From an uncultured Clostridia bacterium (GTDB taxonomy: Bacteria; Bacillota; Clostridia; TANB77; CAG-508): a stretch of DNA of 19,544 bases. Below, in pieces: positions 7,298 to 13,673 of the stretch. The notes under the pieces were generated by a model. It did not search any database. It saw only the letters and a list, made by a program, of their open reading frames with translations, and was not told the DNA's origin. The stretch's first letter is position 1, and every line of letters begins with the position of its first letter. The stretch is from contig CANQZP010000020.1 of NCBI GenBank assembly GCA_947628395.1, forward strand, positions 1-19,544, read 5' to 3'. The translations under genes and the position numbers were made by a program.

Positions 7298-8593
7298 TTA
7301 ACTTTTATTTTCAGGAACTACAATTATTAATTTAAATTGTCTGCTTTCTCTATCATAATTCCACTGTGTTTCGCCGCTGTACTTATTAACGATTTTGTCT
7401 ATACTTTTTGTTCCAAAACCGTGGATTCCCTTATTCTTCTTGGTTGTAATTAAAATATTGTTTCTACTTTCCGGTTCAGTATCACAACTGTTTATTAATA
7501 TGATTTTGTGATAGGAATTAAGGCTATTTGTTATTTCTAAATGTATAAACTTTTCTAACGACTGGCTTGCAGCATCAACTGCATTGTCAAGGAGATTATT
7601 AAAAAGTGTCGACATGTCAAAATCATTAATAGATTTCAAATTATCGGATATTATTTCTATTTCAAAATTTATCCCATTGTCATTACATATATCAGTATAT
7701 TTACTCAAAATTACATCTAATAATCTATTTTGAGTTTTTCCTATTTGACTGTATTTTGTAATCTCTCCCATCATGTCGTTTATATATTCCTTTATTTCAA
7801 TTGAATCTGACATATTACTTATAGCGATCATGTGATTTTTGTAGTCATGCGCCATAATCTGCATTTTTTCATTTTTCTTTTCAATTAAATTGAGATATTG
7901 CATGTCAATATTGTTCTTCTGATTTACAATTTCAAGCTCAATTAATTTTTGATTGTTTTTTTCGGACTGCTCATATATAAAATACACGATTATATTAACA
8001 AGTAATAAAAAAGATATAGCAATTATCATAAATGTATTTTCAACGATATTCAATAGAACATCATTAGTGATAACTCGAAAAGTAAGTATTACTAAAATAC
8101 TTTCTATAGGCAAAAGAGATAATGAAAACCATTTTCCCCAAGAACGAGATTTGTTTTCTTTTATTGAGAAAACGGTTAATAGTCGAGTCATTAAGAAGTA
8201 TATTATCATACTTAATACTGATCCAATTTCAAAATGATTCTGCACGCTCTCTTGTGTTGATTCGCTTAATATCATAGCTGTTACAAATGCTGTAGTAAAC
8301 TCAGACACTAATTGTGATATACCTAGAGCAAAGCCATGAAATATTGCTGATTTTAGAGAGCTTTTAAACAAAATGGAAATTATAAGTATATTAACAAAAA
8401 TTATAGAGAAAATATTTACCACTTCATTGTCAATTAAAAATTGAAAAAGCAGTAATAAAAGTGCATAAAAAAGCAATATAATTCCAAATGAGAAATATTT
8501 ATTCTTTTTTAAATCATATATCGAGCGACCATAAGAATACACAATTAATGCTTCTGCAAAATATGTAAATATTAAAAATAATATATTAGGCAT
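7298..8593 (-). CDS. agrC: AgrC-like GHKL sensor histidine kinase
   Basis: Membrane receptor kinase for a cyclic peptide signal, expected to phosphorylate the adjacent LytTR regulator. It is 431 aa from the ATG at 8593. That start has AAAGGAG 6 nt upstream, inside the end of agrA, and lies one base after the agrA stop; the longer in-frame start at 8614 has no ribosome site. Residues 1-205 contain about six hydrophobic spans. A coiled region follows (206-245), then the H-box AHDYKNH with His249, the N-box NNLLDNAVDA (332-341) and the G-box GIHGFGTKSI (389-398), ending in short strands. This is the GHKL (HPK10) layout of AgrC/ComD-type kinases. Its ligand is presumably the peptide from 9983-10147, although the two gene pairs are on opposite strands. 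Confidence 0.92.
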   Translation of the reverse strand: MPNILFLIFTYFAEALIVYSYGRSIYDLKKNKYFSFGIILLFYALLLLLFQFLIDNEVVNIFSIIFVNILIISILFKSSLKSAIFHGFALGISQLVSEFTTAFVTAMILSESTQESVQNHFEIGSVLSMIIYFLMTRLLTVFSIKENKSRSWGKWFSLSLLPIESILVILTFRVITNDVLLNIVENTFMIIAISFLLLVNIIVYFIYEQSEKNNQKLIELEIVNQKNNIDMQYLNLIEKKNEKMQIMAHDYKNHMIAISNMSDSIEIKEYINDMMGEITKYSQIGKTQNRLLDVILSKYTDICNDNGINFEIEIISDNLKSINDFDMSTLFNNLLDNAVDAASQSLEKFIHLEITNSLNSYHKIILINSCDTEPESRNNILITTKKNKGIHGFGTKSIDKIVNKYSGETQWNYDRESRQFKLIIVVPENKS

Positions 8594-8594
8594 A

Positions 8595-9320
8595 TTATCT
8601 CCTTTCCAAAACATAGAAGAATAGTCTTTTTATTTCCGCCTGCCTTTTGGGTGCAATTGCTATTTCGTACCGTTCAATAATATTCTTGTATAGATCCCTT
8701 TTAGCTAAAACAAGCAGGGTTCTTGTGTGATTTATTGAATAATCTATATTGGCAATGTAACTTGAATGGGGGCATACAAATGAAATTGCATTAAGTCTAT
8801 TCTTCCAGTAGGATATTTTTTCATTTGAATAGTATGTATCGTTCACGGTAACGATTTTCGTTTTCTTTTTTACAATTTCAATATAGATAATATCATTAGA
8901 ATAAATTCTTACATCTTGTCCACTTTGAACATCATAAAAAACGATCATTTCATTATTTAATAGTTCAGCTACATCATTTAGAGCCCTGTATAATCTAAGA
9001 ATATCTAATGGCTTTGATAAAAATCGAAAAGCTTGTATTTTAAACGCATCGTCTAAATATCCATTATAAGAAGTGATAACAAAAATTATATTATGCGGGT
9101 TCTTTTTCTTAAGCTCTTTGCCTGTATCTATCCCATTAATATTACCCATTTCTACATCAAGAAAGACTAAATCAAACAACAGGTTATTCTCTAATAGTTC
9201 TTCTCCAGAAGCGAATTGGATTATGTTAAGTGGAATACTTTTTTCATCAAAATAATTTCGTAGATGTTTTTCTAAAAAATCTCTAAATGACTTTTCATCA
9301 TCACATATAGCAATATTCAT
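8595..9320 (-). CDS. agrA: AgrA-like LytTR response regulator
   Basis: Two-domain regulator of 241 aa. The receiver domain (1-120) has the acidic pair Asp7-Asp8, the phospho-acceptor Asp55 in LVFLDVEMG, and the Lys of LSKPL near 106. The LytTR DNA-binding domain covers about 130-235 (VRIYSNDIIYIE..., then a SFVCPHSSYIANIDYI-like segment and the I.IAPKR.. end). LytTR proteins bind direct repeats of about 9 bp spaced by about two helical turns and activate weak promoters. I chose the ATG at 9320 because GAGGGG lies just upstream; the frame extends to 9350 without a better site. It is followed immediately by agrC. A hairpin with a U-tract precedes its ribosome site (9333-9374). Confidence 0.92.
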   Translation of the reverse strand: MNIAICDDEKSFRDFLEKHLRNYFDEKSIPLNIIQFASGEELLENNLLFDLVFLDVEMGNINGIDTGKELKKKNPHNIIFVITSYNGYLDDAFKIQAFRFLSKPLDILRLYRALNDVAELLNNEMIVFYDVQSGQDVRIYSNDIIYIEIVKKKTKIVTVNDTYYSNEKISYWKNRLNAISFVCPHSSYIANIDYSINHTRTLLVLAKRDLYKNIIERYEIAIAPKRQAEIKRLFFYVLERR

Positions 9321-9332
9321 AATATTCCCCTC

Positions 9333-9374
9333 AAAAAATATATTAGGCAATCTAACGAAAGATATGCCTAATAT
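9333..9374 (-). terminator. Terminator-like hairpin between the XRE gene and agrA
   Basis: On the minus strand a 10-bp perfect inverted repeat (plus-strand ATATTAGGCA at 9340-9349 and TGCCTAATAT at 9365-9374) is followed by six U (plus-strand A at 9333-9338), then directly by the agrA GAGGGG site. The stem is AT-rich, so termination would be partial. It could reduce agrAC expression from the XRE promoter, or act as an attenuator. Confidence 0.5.
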
Positions 9375-9405
9375 ACCATAGAATTAATGTTTTGTAAAAT
9401 CATAA

Positions 9406-9759
9406 TTAATTATTTTTTTCATTTAATGTTTTTACAAATGTTAGTACGAGCTCAATATCTTCTTTTGGTAGCTGAATTAAGTATTCATCTATTTGATCAA
9501 TAATTCTATCATTATACTCATCACTTCTATCGATCCCCAGTAAAAAGTAATCCGGAGTTTTTCCCAAAGCTATAGTTAGTTCGACTAATTTATCAAGTCT
9601 AGTTCCATTTTCCTCACACTCGAATCTTGAAATTTGTTTGTCTGATAAATCAAATTTTGTAGCAATAATATCTCCTAATTGCTTCTGTGTTAAGCCAAGC
9701 TTAATTCTTTGTTTCTTTAATCTATATCCTACTTCTTGCAGATAATTTTTATACTCCAT
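9406..9759 (-). CDS. XRE-family helix-turn-helix transcriptional regulator
   Basis: A 117-aa DNA-binding protein of the Cro/CI type. The HTH spans about residues 9-67: YRLKKQRIKLGLTQKQLGDI gives the first helices and SDKQISRFECEENGTRLDKL the recognition part. The C-terminal 45 residues are acidic and helical (IDQIDEYLIQLPKEDIELVL), probably for dimer formation. The ATG at 9759 follows GAGGTG. It lies upstream of agrA on the same strand and divergent to agrD, with an inverted-repeat array in between that is a natural operator. It probably represses itself and agrD/agrB, but repression is not shown by the sequence. Confidence 0.87.
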   Translation of the reverse strand: MEYKNYLQEVGYRLKKQRIKLGLTQKQLGDIIATKFDLSDKQISRFECEENGTRLDKLVELTIALGKTPDYFLLGIDRSDEYNDRIIDQIDEYLIQLPKEDIELVLTFVKTLNEKNN

Positions 9760-9823
9760 TCTTTACACCTCAAGATAACTTTATCAATTAATTATCATTG
9801 AGTACACGCATAAATTTAGAATA

Positions 9824-9874
9824 TTCTAATATTATAAGAATTAGTATAATATTATTAGATTATTCTTATAATAT
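9824..9874. promoter_or_regulatory. XRE operator array in the XRE-agrD intergenic region
   Basis: Two arms form a perfect 13-bp inverted repeat: ATATTATAAGAAT at 9829-9841 and ATTCTTATAATAT at 9862-9874. The left part is itself an imperfect palindrome, TTCTAATATTATAAGAAT (9824-9841), and overlaps the 10-bp palindrome AGAATATTCT (9818-9827). The 18-bp word recurs with one change at 10932-10949, upstream of the next plus-strand unit. Placement between divergent genes and recurrence suggest a binding site for the adjacent XRE protein. Confidence 0.55.
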
Positions 9875-9876
9875 GT

Positions 9877-9953
9877 GCAATTTCTTCTTTTCTAACGGCA
9901 ATTTTGATAGTTTAGGATTACATATTGATTTAGCAATTTTTGTGAGATAAAAT
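9877..9953 (+). promoter_or_regulatory. agrD promoter with putative LytTR (AgrA) sites
   Basis: A good sigma-A promoter: -35 TTGATT (9925-9930), a 17-nt spacer and -10 TAAAAT (9948-9953), ending 29 nt before the agrD ATG. Upstream are the words TTGATAGTT (9904-9912) and TTGATTTAG (9925-9933), 21 bp apart, which is typical LytTR direct-repeat spacing. GCAATTT also occurs at 9877, 9898 and 9933. The ATTTTGATAGTT word (9901-9912) is shared with 7111-7122. The promoter is firm; the AgrA sites are inference. Confidence 0.6.
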
Positions 9954-9982
9954 GCAGTTATTAAAAGAAAGGAGAGATTTAT

Positions 9983-10147
9983 ATGGGATCTCAAAAGAAA
10001 ATTAACAATGCTATTGCAAAGGTGGTGAAATTTGCTGTAAGTAAATCTATTAATCGTGCCGCAAATAGCACAGGCAGTATGATTTACTATCAGCCGAAAG
10101 CACCTAGAGATCTGAAAAAATTCAGCAGGGTAGAAAATGATAAATAA
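9983..10147 (+). CDS. agrD: AgrD-like cyclic autoinducer prepeptide lacking cysteine
   Basis: A 54-aa prepeptide with a strong AAAGGAGAG site. It has the three AgrD parts. The amphipathic N-terminal helix is roughly residues 5-27 (INNAIAKVVKFAVSKSINRA). The signal segment is around 28-36 (NSTGSMIYY). The acidic/proline C-terminal recognition region starts at 37 (QPKAPRDLKKFSRVEND), and YQPKAPRDL aligns well with the HQPEEPKSL of Clostridium perfringens AgrD. There is no Cys anywhere, so the ring must use a hydroxyl. Ser32 would give a five-residue lactone, S-M-I-Y-Y (or four residues if processing falls before the second Tyr). Ser-based rings are known (Enterococcus GBAP, some staphylococci). 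The last 11 bases overlap agrB, so the two are coupled. Confidence 0.85.
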   Translation: MGSQKKINNAIAKVVKFAVSKSINRAANSTGSMIYYQPKAPRDLKKFSRVENDK

Positions 10148-10733
10148 TTTATCAAAATCTATTACTGCTCGATTACTTTCAAACGGTAGCATTAGCAAAG
10201 ACGAGCAAGAACTATATACTTATGGTTTCTTTATGATATTTTCACATATTATGTATTTAGTTCTTGCTTGTACCTTTGGCTTTCTGCTTGATTGCTTTAT
10301 CGAAAGCATAGTTTTTTATGTTGCATTTCAATCAATTAGAATATATGCTGGGGGCTATCATGCATCAACAGAAACAAGGTGCGAAATCATGTCGGCTCTT
10401 TCTTTATTTGTCTGTATTTTTGTTATTCGGTTAGCTAAAATCTATAATTTACAGACTGAACTATTTATTATTGAAATATTTTCTTCAGTTCTGATATTAT
10501 TGTTTAGTCCCCTCGATACGCCTGAAAAACCACTGTCAAAAAAAGAGATTAAGCATTTTCGAAAAATTACTTGGATTGTAGTGACGGTAATAACATTGGT
10601 AATTGTAATTTCCTATTTTCTGAATTTTGATCATCTATTTTTACCTTGCTGCATGAGTTTGATTCTTGAAAGCGAATTACTTATTCTAGGAAAATTAAAG
10701 CAAACCATTATTAGACGTAAATCAGATAGATAG
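10137..10733 (+). CDS. agrB: AgrB-like membrane peptidase/cyclase
   Basis: Integral membrane cysteine endopeptidase that trims the C-terminal part of AgrD and forms the ring. It is 198 aa, typical for AgrB. The conserved block RIYAGGYHASTETRC supplies the catalytic His (near residue 75) and Cys seven residues later, the same spacing as His77/Cys84 of Staphylococcus aureus AgrB. Four or more hydrophobic spans surround it, and the C-terminus is basic (KQTIIRRKSDR). It overlaps agrD by 11 nt. A strong two-way terminator follows at 10829-10883. The gene order D then B, without C and A downstream, differs from classical agrBDCA operons. Confidence 0.93.
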   Translation: MINNLSKSITARLLSNGSISKDEQELYTYGFFMIFSHIMYLVLACTFGFLLDCFIESIVFYVAFQSIRIYAGGYHASTETRCEIMSALSLFVCIFVIRLAKIYNLQTELFIIEIFSSVLILLFSPLDTPEKPLSKKEIKHFRKITWIVVTVITLVIVISYFLNFDHLFLPCCMSLILESELLILGKLKQTIIRRKSDR

Positions 10734-10828
10734 TTTGTTTTAGTTTCTAAAAATTATTTGCAAATATTTCAAAGCATAATATTTTCTAAAGTTTTAAAAA
10801 ACGACAAGTAAAGGTCAAATCAATTTAT

Positions 10829-10883
10829 ATTCAAGCAATCAAAACGCCCGGCAATCAATGCTGGGCGTTTTGATTGCTTGAAT
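10829..10883. terminator. Long near-perfect hairpin, two-way terminator after agrB
   Basis: Arms of 25 bp (10829-10853 and 10859-10883) with a single mismatch enclose a 5-base loop. The GC core (CGCCCGGCA / TGCTGGGCG) is flanked by AAAA on the left and TTTT on the right, so it can terminate transcription in either direction. It lies 96 nt after the agrB stop and isolates the agr module from the next plus-strand unit. Confidence 0.85.
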
Positions 10884-10928
10884 AATGAAAGTGGTTCCAA
10901 GATAGTAAAAGTATATTATATACGTTAA

Positions 10929-10951
10929 AGATTCTAATATTTTAAGAATCT
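10929..10951. promoter_or_regulatory. Second copy of the XRE operator-like palindrome
   Basis: AGATTCT (10929-10935) and AGAATCT (10945-10951) form a 23-bp inverted repeat. Its 18-bp centre (10932-10949) matches 9824-9841 in 17 of 18 positions. It is about 40 bp upstream of the -35 proposed for the 52-aa peptide gene and may bring that unit under the same XRE regulator. Confidence 0.5.
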
Positions 10952-10992
10952 AAATAATTTAGCCCTAATTTTTAACAATTTGGGCATTAGTA

Positions 10993-11020
10993 TTGATATG
11001 ACAATACGATTTGGTATCAT
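10993..11020 (+). promoter_or_regulatory. Candidate promoter of the 52-aa peptide gene/right-hand cassette
   Basis: -35 TTGATA (10993-10998), 16-nt spacer, -10 TATCAT (11015-11020); each hexamer is one base from consensus. It leaves a leader of about 90 nt before the ATG at 11115. ATTTGGTA is directly repeated at 11009 and 11039. The -35 overlaps a small inverted repeat, GTATTG/CAATAC (10990-11007). The rest of the gap, 10734-11114, holds the terminator, the palindrome and no gene. Confidence 0.5.
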
Positions 11021-11114
11021 TGATTTAAATAAACATAAATTTGGTAGTATTTATATAACTTATATCGAATTTAAATTATTTTATTATTAAAGCTATTAAG
11101 GAGGAGTAATTAAA

Positions 11115-11273
11115 ATGAAAAATATTAAAGAGGTTGTCGGATCCATATTCACTATTATTAAAATGATATTATGGTTTACCGTGATAATACTTGTATATCC
11201 GTTTTATCGAAAAGATATGAAAGAGATTATTAATACGATGAAAAATGAAATTAAAGAAGCACATCGTGAGTAG
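11115..11273 (+). CDS. Small single-span membrane peptide, 52 aa, unknown function
   Basis: I do not recognise the family. The ATG at 11115 has a strong AAGGAGGAG site upstream and the frame closes at TAG 11271-11273. Residues 1-7 are polar, about 8-30 form one hydrophobic segment (VVGSIFTIIKMILWFTVIIL with VYPF after it), and 31-52 form a highly charged helix (KDMKEIINTMKNEIKEAHRE). It has no Cys, no double-Gly or YxxP leader motif, and no export signal peptide cleavage site. It starts the right-hand cassette, 71 nt ahead of the CYTH gene, behind its own promoter. Possible roles are a small transporter or kinase partner, an immunity peptide, or a toxin-like peptide; none is supported beyond context. 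Confidence 0.7.
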   Translation: MKNIKEVVGSIFTIIKMILWFTVIILVYPFYRKDMKEIINTMKNEIKEAHRE

Positions 11274-11344
11274 AAGAATGAGTGCACTCGCGCAATAAAA
11301 CTGTTACATATTGATTTAGATACATTTCAAAAACATTAAGAAAT

Positions 11345-11920
11345 ATGAAAAGAAATTTAGAAATTGAGATTAAATTTTTGATTTCAGGTAATGACTTCAA
11401 TTATTTAAAAAAGTTATATATCTGGGACGATGTTATAACGCAAAAGAATTATTACTATGACACAAATGACCTCAAACTAAGAAAAAATGGAGAAACTTTA
11501 AGAGTCAGAGATATCAATGGCATAAGAGAAATTCAATTCAAAACAAGAAATTCAAGTAAAAGAAAAAACACAAAAATAAGAGAAGAATTTTCTATTGAAT
11601 GCGAAAAAATACCCTATCAAATTACGCATAAAGAATTTCCAATTTGCAAATATGACGTATTTCAAATCGGATCTTTAATAACAAAAAGATTTGTAAAATA
11701 TAACAATGGAATAGCTATATGTCTGGATATGAACGATTATCTAAATGAAAGGGATTATGAATTGGAAATTGAATACGATTCAAAAAATTATTATGAGGTT
11801 ACACAAATAATAAAAGAATTAGGAAGCAAAGTAAAGCTAATCAACACGGGCGATGGGAAATATACACGATTTATAAAAAAACTCTTATCGGAGAATAATG
11901 AATATGAAACAAAAGCTTAG
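11345..11920 (+). CDS. CYTH-domain (triphosphate tunnel metalloenzyme) protein
   Basis: A 191-aa CYTH protein. The family includes thiamine triphosphatases, inorganic triphosphatases and class IV adenylate cyclases, all with an eight-strand tunnel that binds triphosphate through Arg/Lys and metal through Glu. Visible signature residues are the N-terminal ExExK (Glu6, Glu8, Lys10), RVR (53-55), IQFKTR (63-68), Arg115, the acidic YELEIEY (138-144), and Lys172/Arg175 in GKYTRF. All the tunnel charges appear present, so it is probably catalytic on a triphosphate substrate; which one cannot be told. The ribosome site is weak (AAGAAAT). The 3' end overlaps the following ABC transporter gene by 23 nt. 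Finding a CYTH enzyme between agr and peptide-type exporters is unusual. Confidence 0.85.
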   Translation: MKRNLEIEIKFLISGNDFNYLKKLYIWDDVITQKNYYYDTNDLKLRKNGETLRVRDINGIREIQFKTRNSSKRKNTKIREEFSIECEKIPYQITHKEFPICKYDVFQIGSLITKRFVKYNNGIAICLDMNDYLNERDYELEIEYDSKNYYEVTQIIKELGSKVKLINTGDGKYTRFIKKLLSENNEYETKA

Positions 11921-13673
11921 AACATTTTTAGCATTGAATAAAGCTATATTAAAAGATATTGTCGCCTGGGATAAAAATTTTATAGTGTTGAGTATAAATA
12001 AAATAATATTTTCTGTAATATATCCTCTCCTATTATCTCTTATTCCCAAAATAATTATCGATAGTATTGAAAATGAAGTCGGTATCGATAAACTAGTTTT
12101 ACGAATTCTAATATTATCTATATTAATGGCCAGTATTTCTTGGATTAATCCGCTCATGCATGAAAAAGTATCCTCAAAGTCCGAGAAATTAAGGATAAAT
12201 TATCAAATGAAACTAATGACAAAGATGTTGTCATGCAAATTCGAAACATTAAGTAATAGAAACGAATATGAGAGAGCGAAATACTTTGTTGACGGCAGCG
12301 GAAGTGCTCCAAGTTTTGATTATATTTATTCCTTGAGTGACTGGGCAGCCGCAATAATAGGATTATTATCCTGTATGTTAATTTTATCACGCAATAGTAT
12401 TGTACTCTTGATTGTGTTTGTGTTTTCTGTATTTATAGAGTACTTTTTTAAGCACAAGCAATATGTTAATAAGCATGAAATGAAGCACAATATGTATTCC
12501 CCTAATATTAAAAGTGATTACATATTCAGAAAAGCTATGACAACAAATTTCATAAGAGATGCTGTGATATTTGGGTTAACTGAAACCATAAGAAAAAAAT
12601 GTTCTGATTACAACTCGAAAATTGCTAGCGAATTAAAAAAGTATAATAAGATAGATTCAAAATTAGATCTGGTAAGAATACTCTTTATATTCGCTAGAGA
12701 TTTGATGATATGTTATGCTGTGATAAAAAACATACTCGCAGGGAATCAAAACATTTCGGATTTCGTTTTATATTTTGGATTAATTGGAGTAATGACCAAA
12801 TGGGTAAGCACATATTATGACGCTCAGAATAATTTGTCTTATATTTGTTCGGTATATGATGATTATTCAAGTTTTTGTAATAGCATATTAGAGTCTGACG
12901 ATAGTCTGATTACTAATGATTCTAGTGAAAAAATAGATGAAATAGAATTTCAAAATATTTCTTATAATTATGGCAATATATCCGCATTAAAAAATACTAA
13001 TCTTATTATAAAAGGCAATCAAAAAATAGCGATAGTCGGAAAAAATGGATCTGGCAAAAGCACATTAGCTAACATAATATGTGGATTATTTAAACCGAAA
13101 ACTGGACTTATATATGTCAACGGAAGAAAAATAACTTATGAAGAATACTCATCTTTGATGAGTCAAAGCATGTCTGTTATGTTTCAGAAAGATGAGTTAT
13201 TGCCAGAAACTATATATAGTAATATATCTTATAAAGATGAGTATAACGCGGAAAAATTATTGAGTTCATTAAACAAGACGCATATTAATGAAAAAATTGA
13301 AAAACTGAGTAATGGTATAAACACACGTTTGATTCCATCAGTTAACTTCGACGCACCAGAATTTTCCGGCGGTGAAGCCCAAAGACTACTAATGAGTAGG
13401 TGCTTTTATAAAGGCACAGAAATTAATTTATTTGATGAGCCAACAGCATCACTTGATGTTAAGGCTGAGCATTTCGTTTACGAATCAATTAAGAAAGAAA
13501 ATGTCTTGTCATTAATCATCTCTCATAGAATAGCTAATATAATGAATTCTGACATAATTATTGTCATGAATAATGGGAAAATAGAAGAAATCGGAAAGCA
13601 TGGCGATTTAATTAAGAATAAGGGTATTTATTATGAAATGTATAGCACTCAAGAGAAAGTATTCAAGAATTAA
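11898..13673 (+). CDS. ABC transporter ATP-binding/permease half-transporter, first of pair
   Basis: 591-aa exporter half-transporter: membrane domain about 25-325 and a complete nucleotide-binding domain. Walker A is GKNGSGKST (381-389), the Q-loop sits in MFQKDELLP (428-436), the signature is FSGGEAQR (489-496), Walker B is NLFDEPTA (510-517) with catalytic Glu514, and the H-loop is ISHR with His543. Start: ATG 11898, with GGAG four bases before it; a second ATG at 11904 is also possible. It overlaps the CYTH gene by 23 nt and the next transporter by 41 nt, so expression is coupled. The membrane domain resembles the lasso exporter at 1-1267. It probably forms a heterodimer with the next gene; the cargo may be a peptide but is unknown. 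Confidence 0.9.
   Translation: MNMKQKLRTFLALNKAILKDIVAWDKNFIVLSINKIIFSVIYPLLLSLIPKIIIDSIENEVGIDKLVLRILILSILMASISWINPLMHEKVSSKSEKLRINYQMKLMTKMLSCKFETLSNRNEYERAKYFVDGSGSAPSFDYIYSLSDWAAAIIGLLSCMLILSRNSIVLLIVFVFSVFIEYFFKHKQYVNKHEMKHNMYSPNIKSDYIFRKAMTTNFIRDAVIFGLTETIRKKCSDYNSKIASELKKYNKIDSKLDLVRILFIFARDLMICYAVIKNILAGNQNISDFVLYFGLIGVMTKWVSTYYDAQNNLSYICSVYDDYSSFCNSILESDDSLITNDSSEKIDEIEFQNISYNYGNISALKNTNLIIKGNQKIAIVGKNGSGKSTLANIICGLFKPKTGLIYVNGRKITYEEYSSLMSQSMSVMFQKDELLPETIYSNISYKDEYNAEKLLSSLNKTHINEKIEKLSNGINTRLIPSVNFDAPEFSGGEAQRLLMSRCFYKGTEINLFDEPTASLDVKAEHFVYESIKKENVLSLIISHRIANIMNSDIIIVMNNGKIEEIGKHGDLIKNKGIYYEMYSTQEKVFKN

Noticed and set aside
7154..7330. A 58-codon plus-strand frame (MNDIIIENQGKK...) with four Cys residues, at first sight like a small peptide precursor.
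   Set aside because: It has no ribosome site, runs through the agrC terminator hairpin and into the agrC 3' end on the opposite strand, so its codons are explained by other features.
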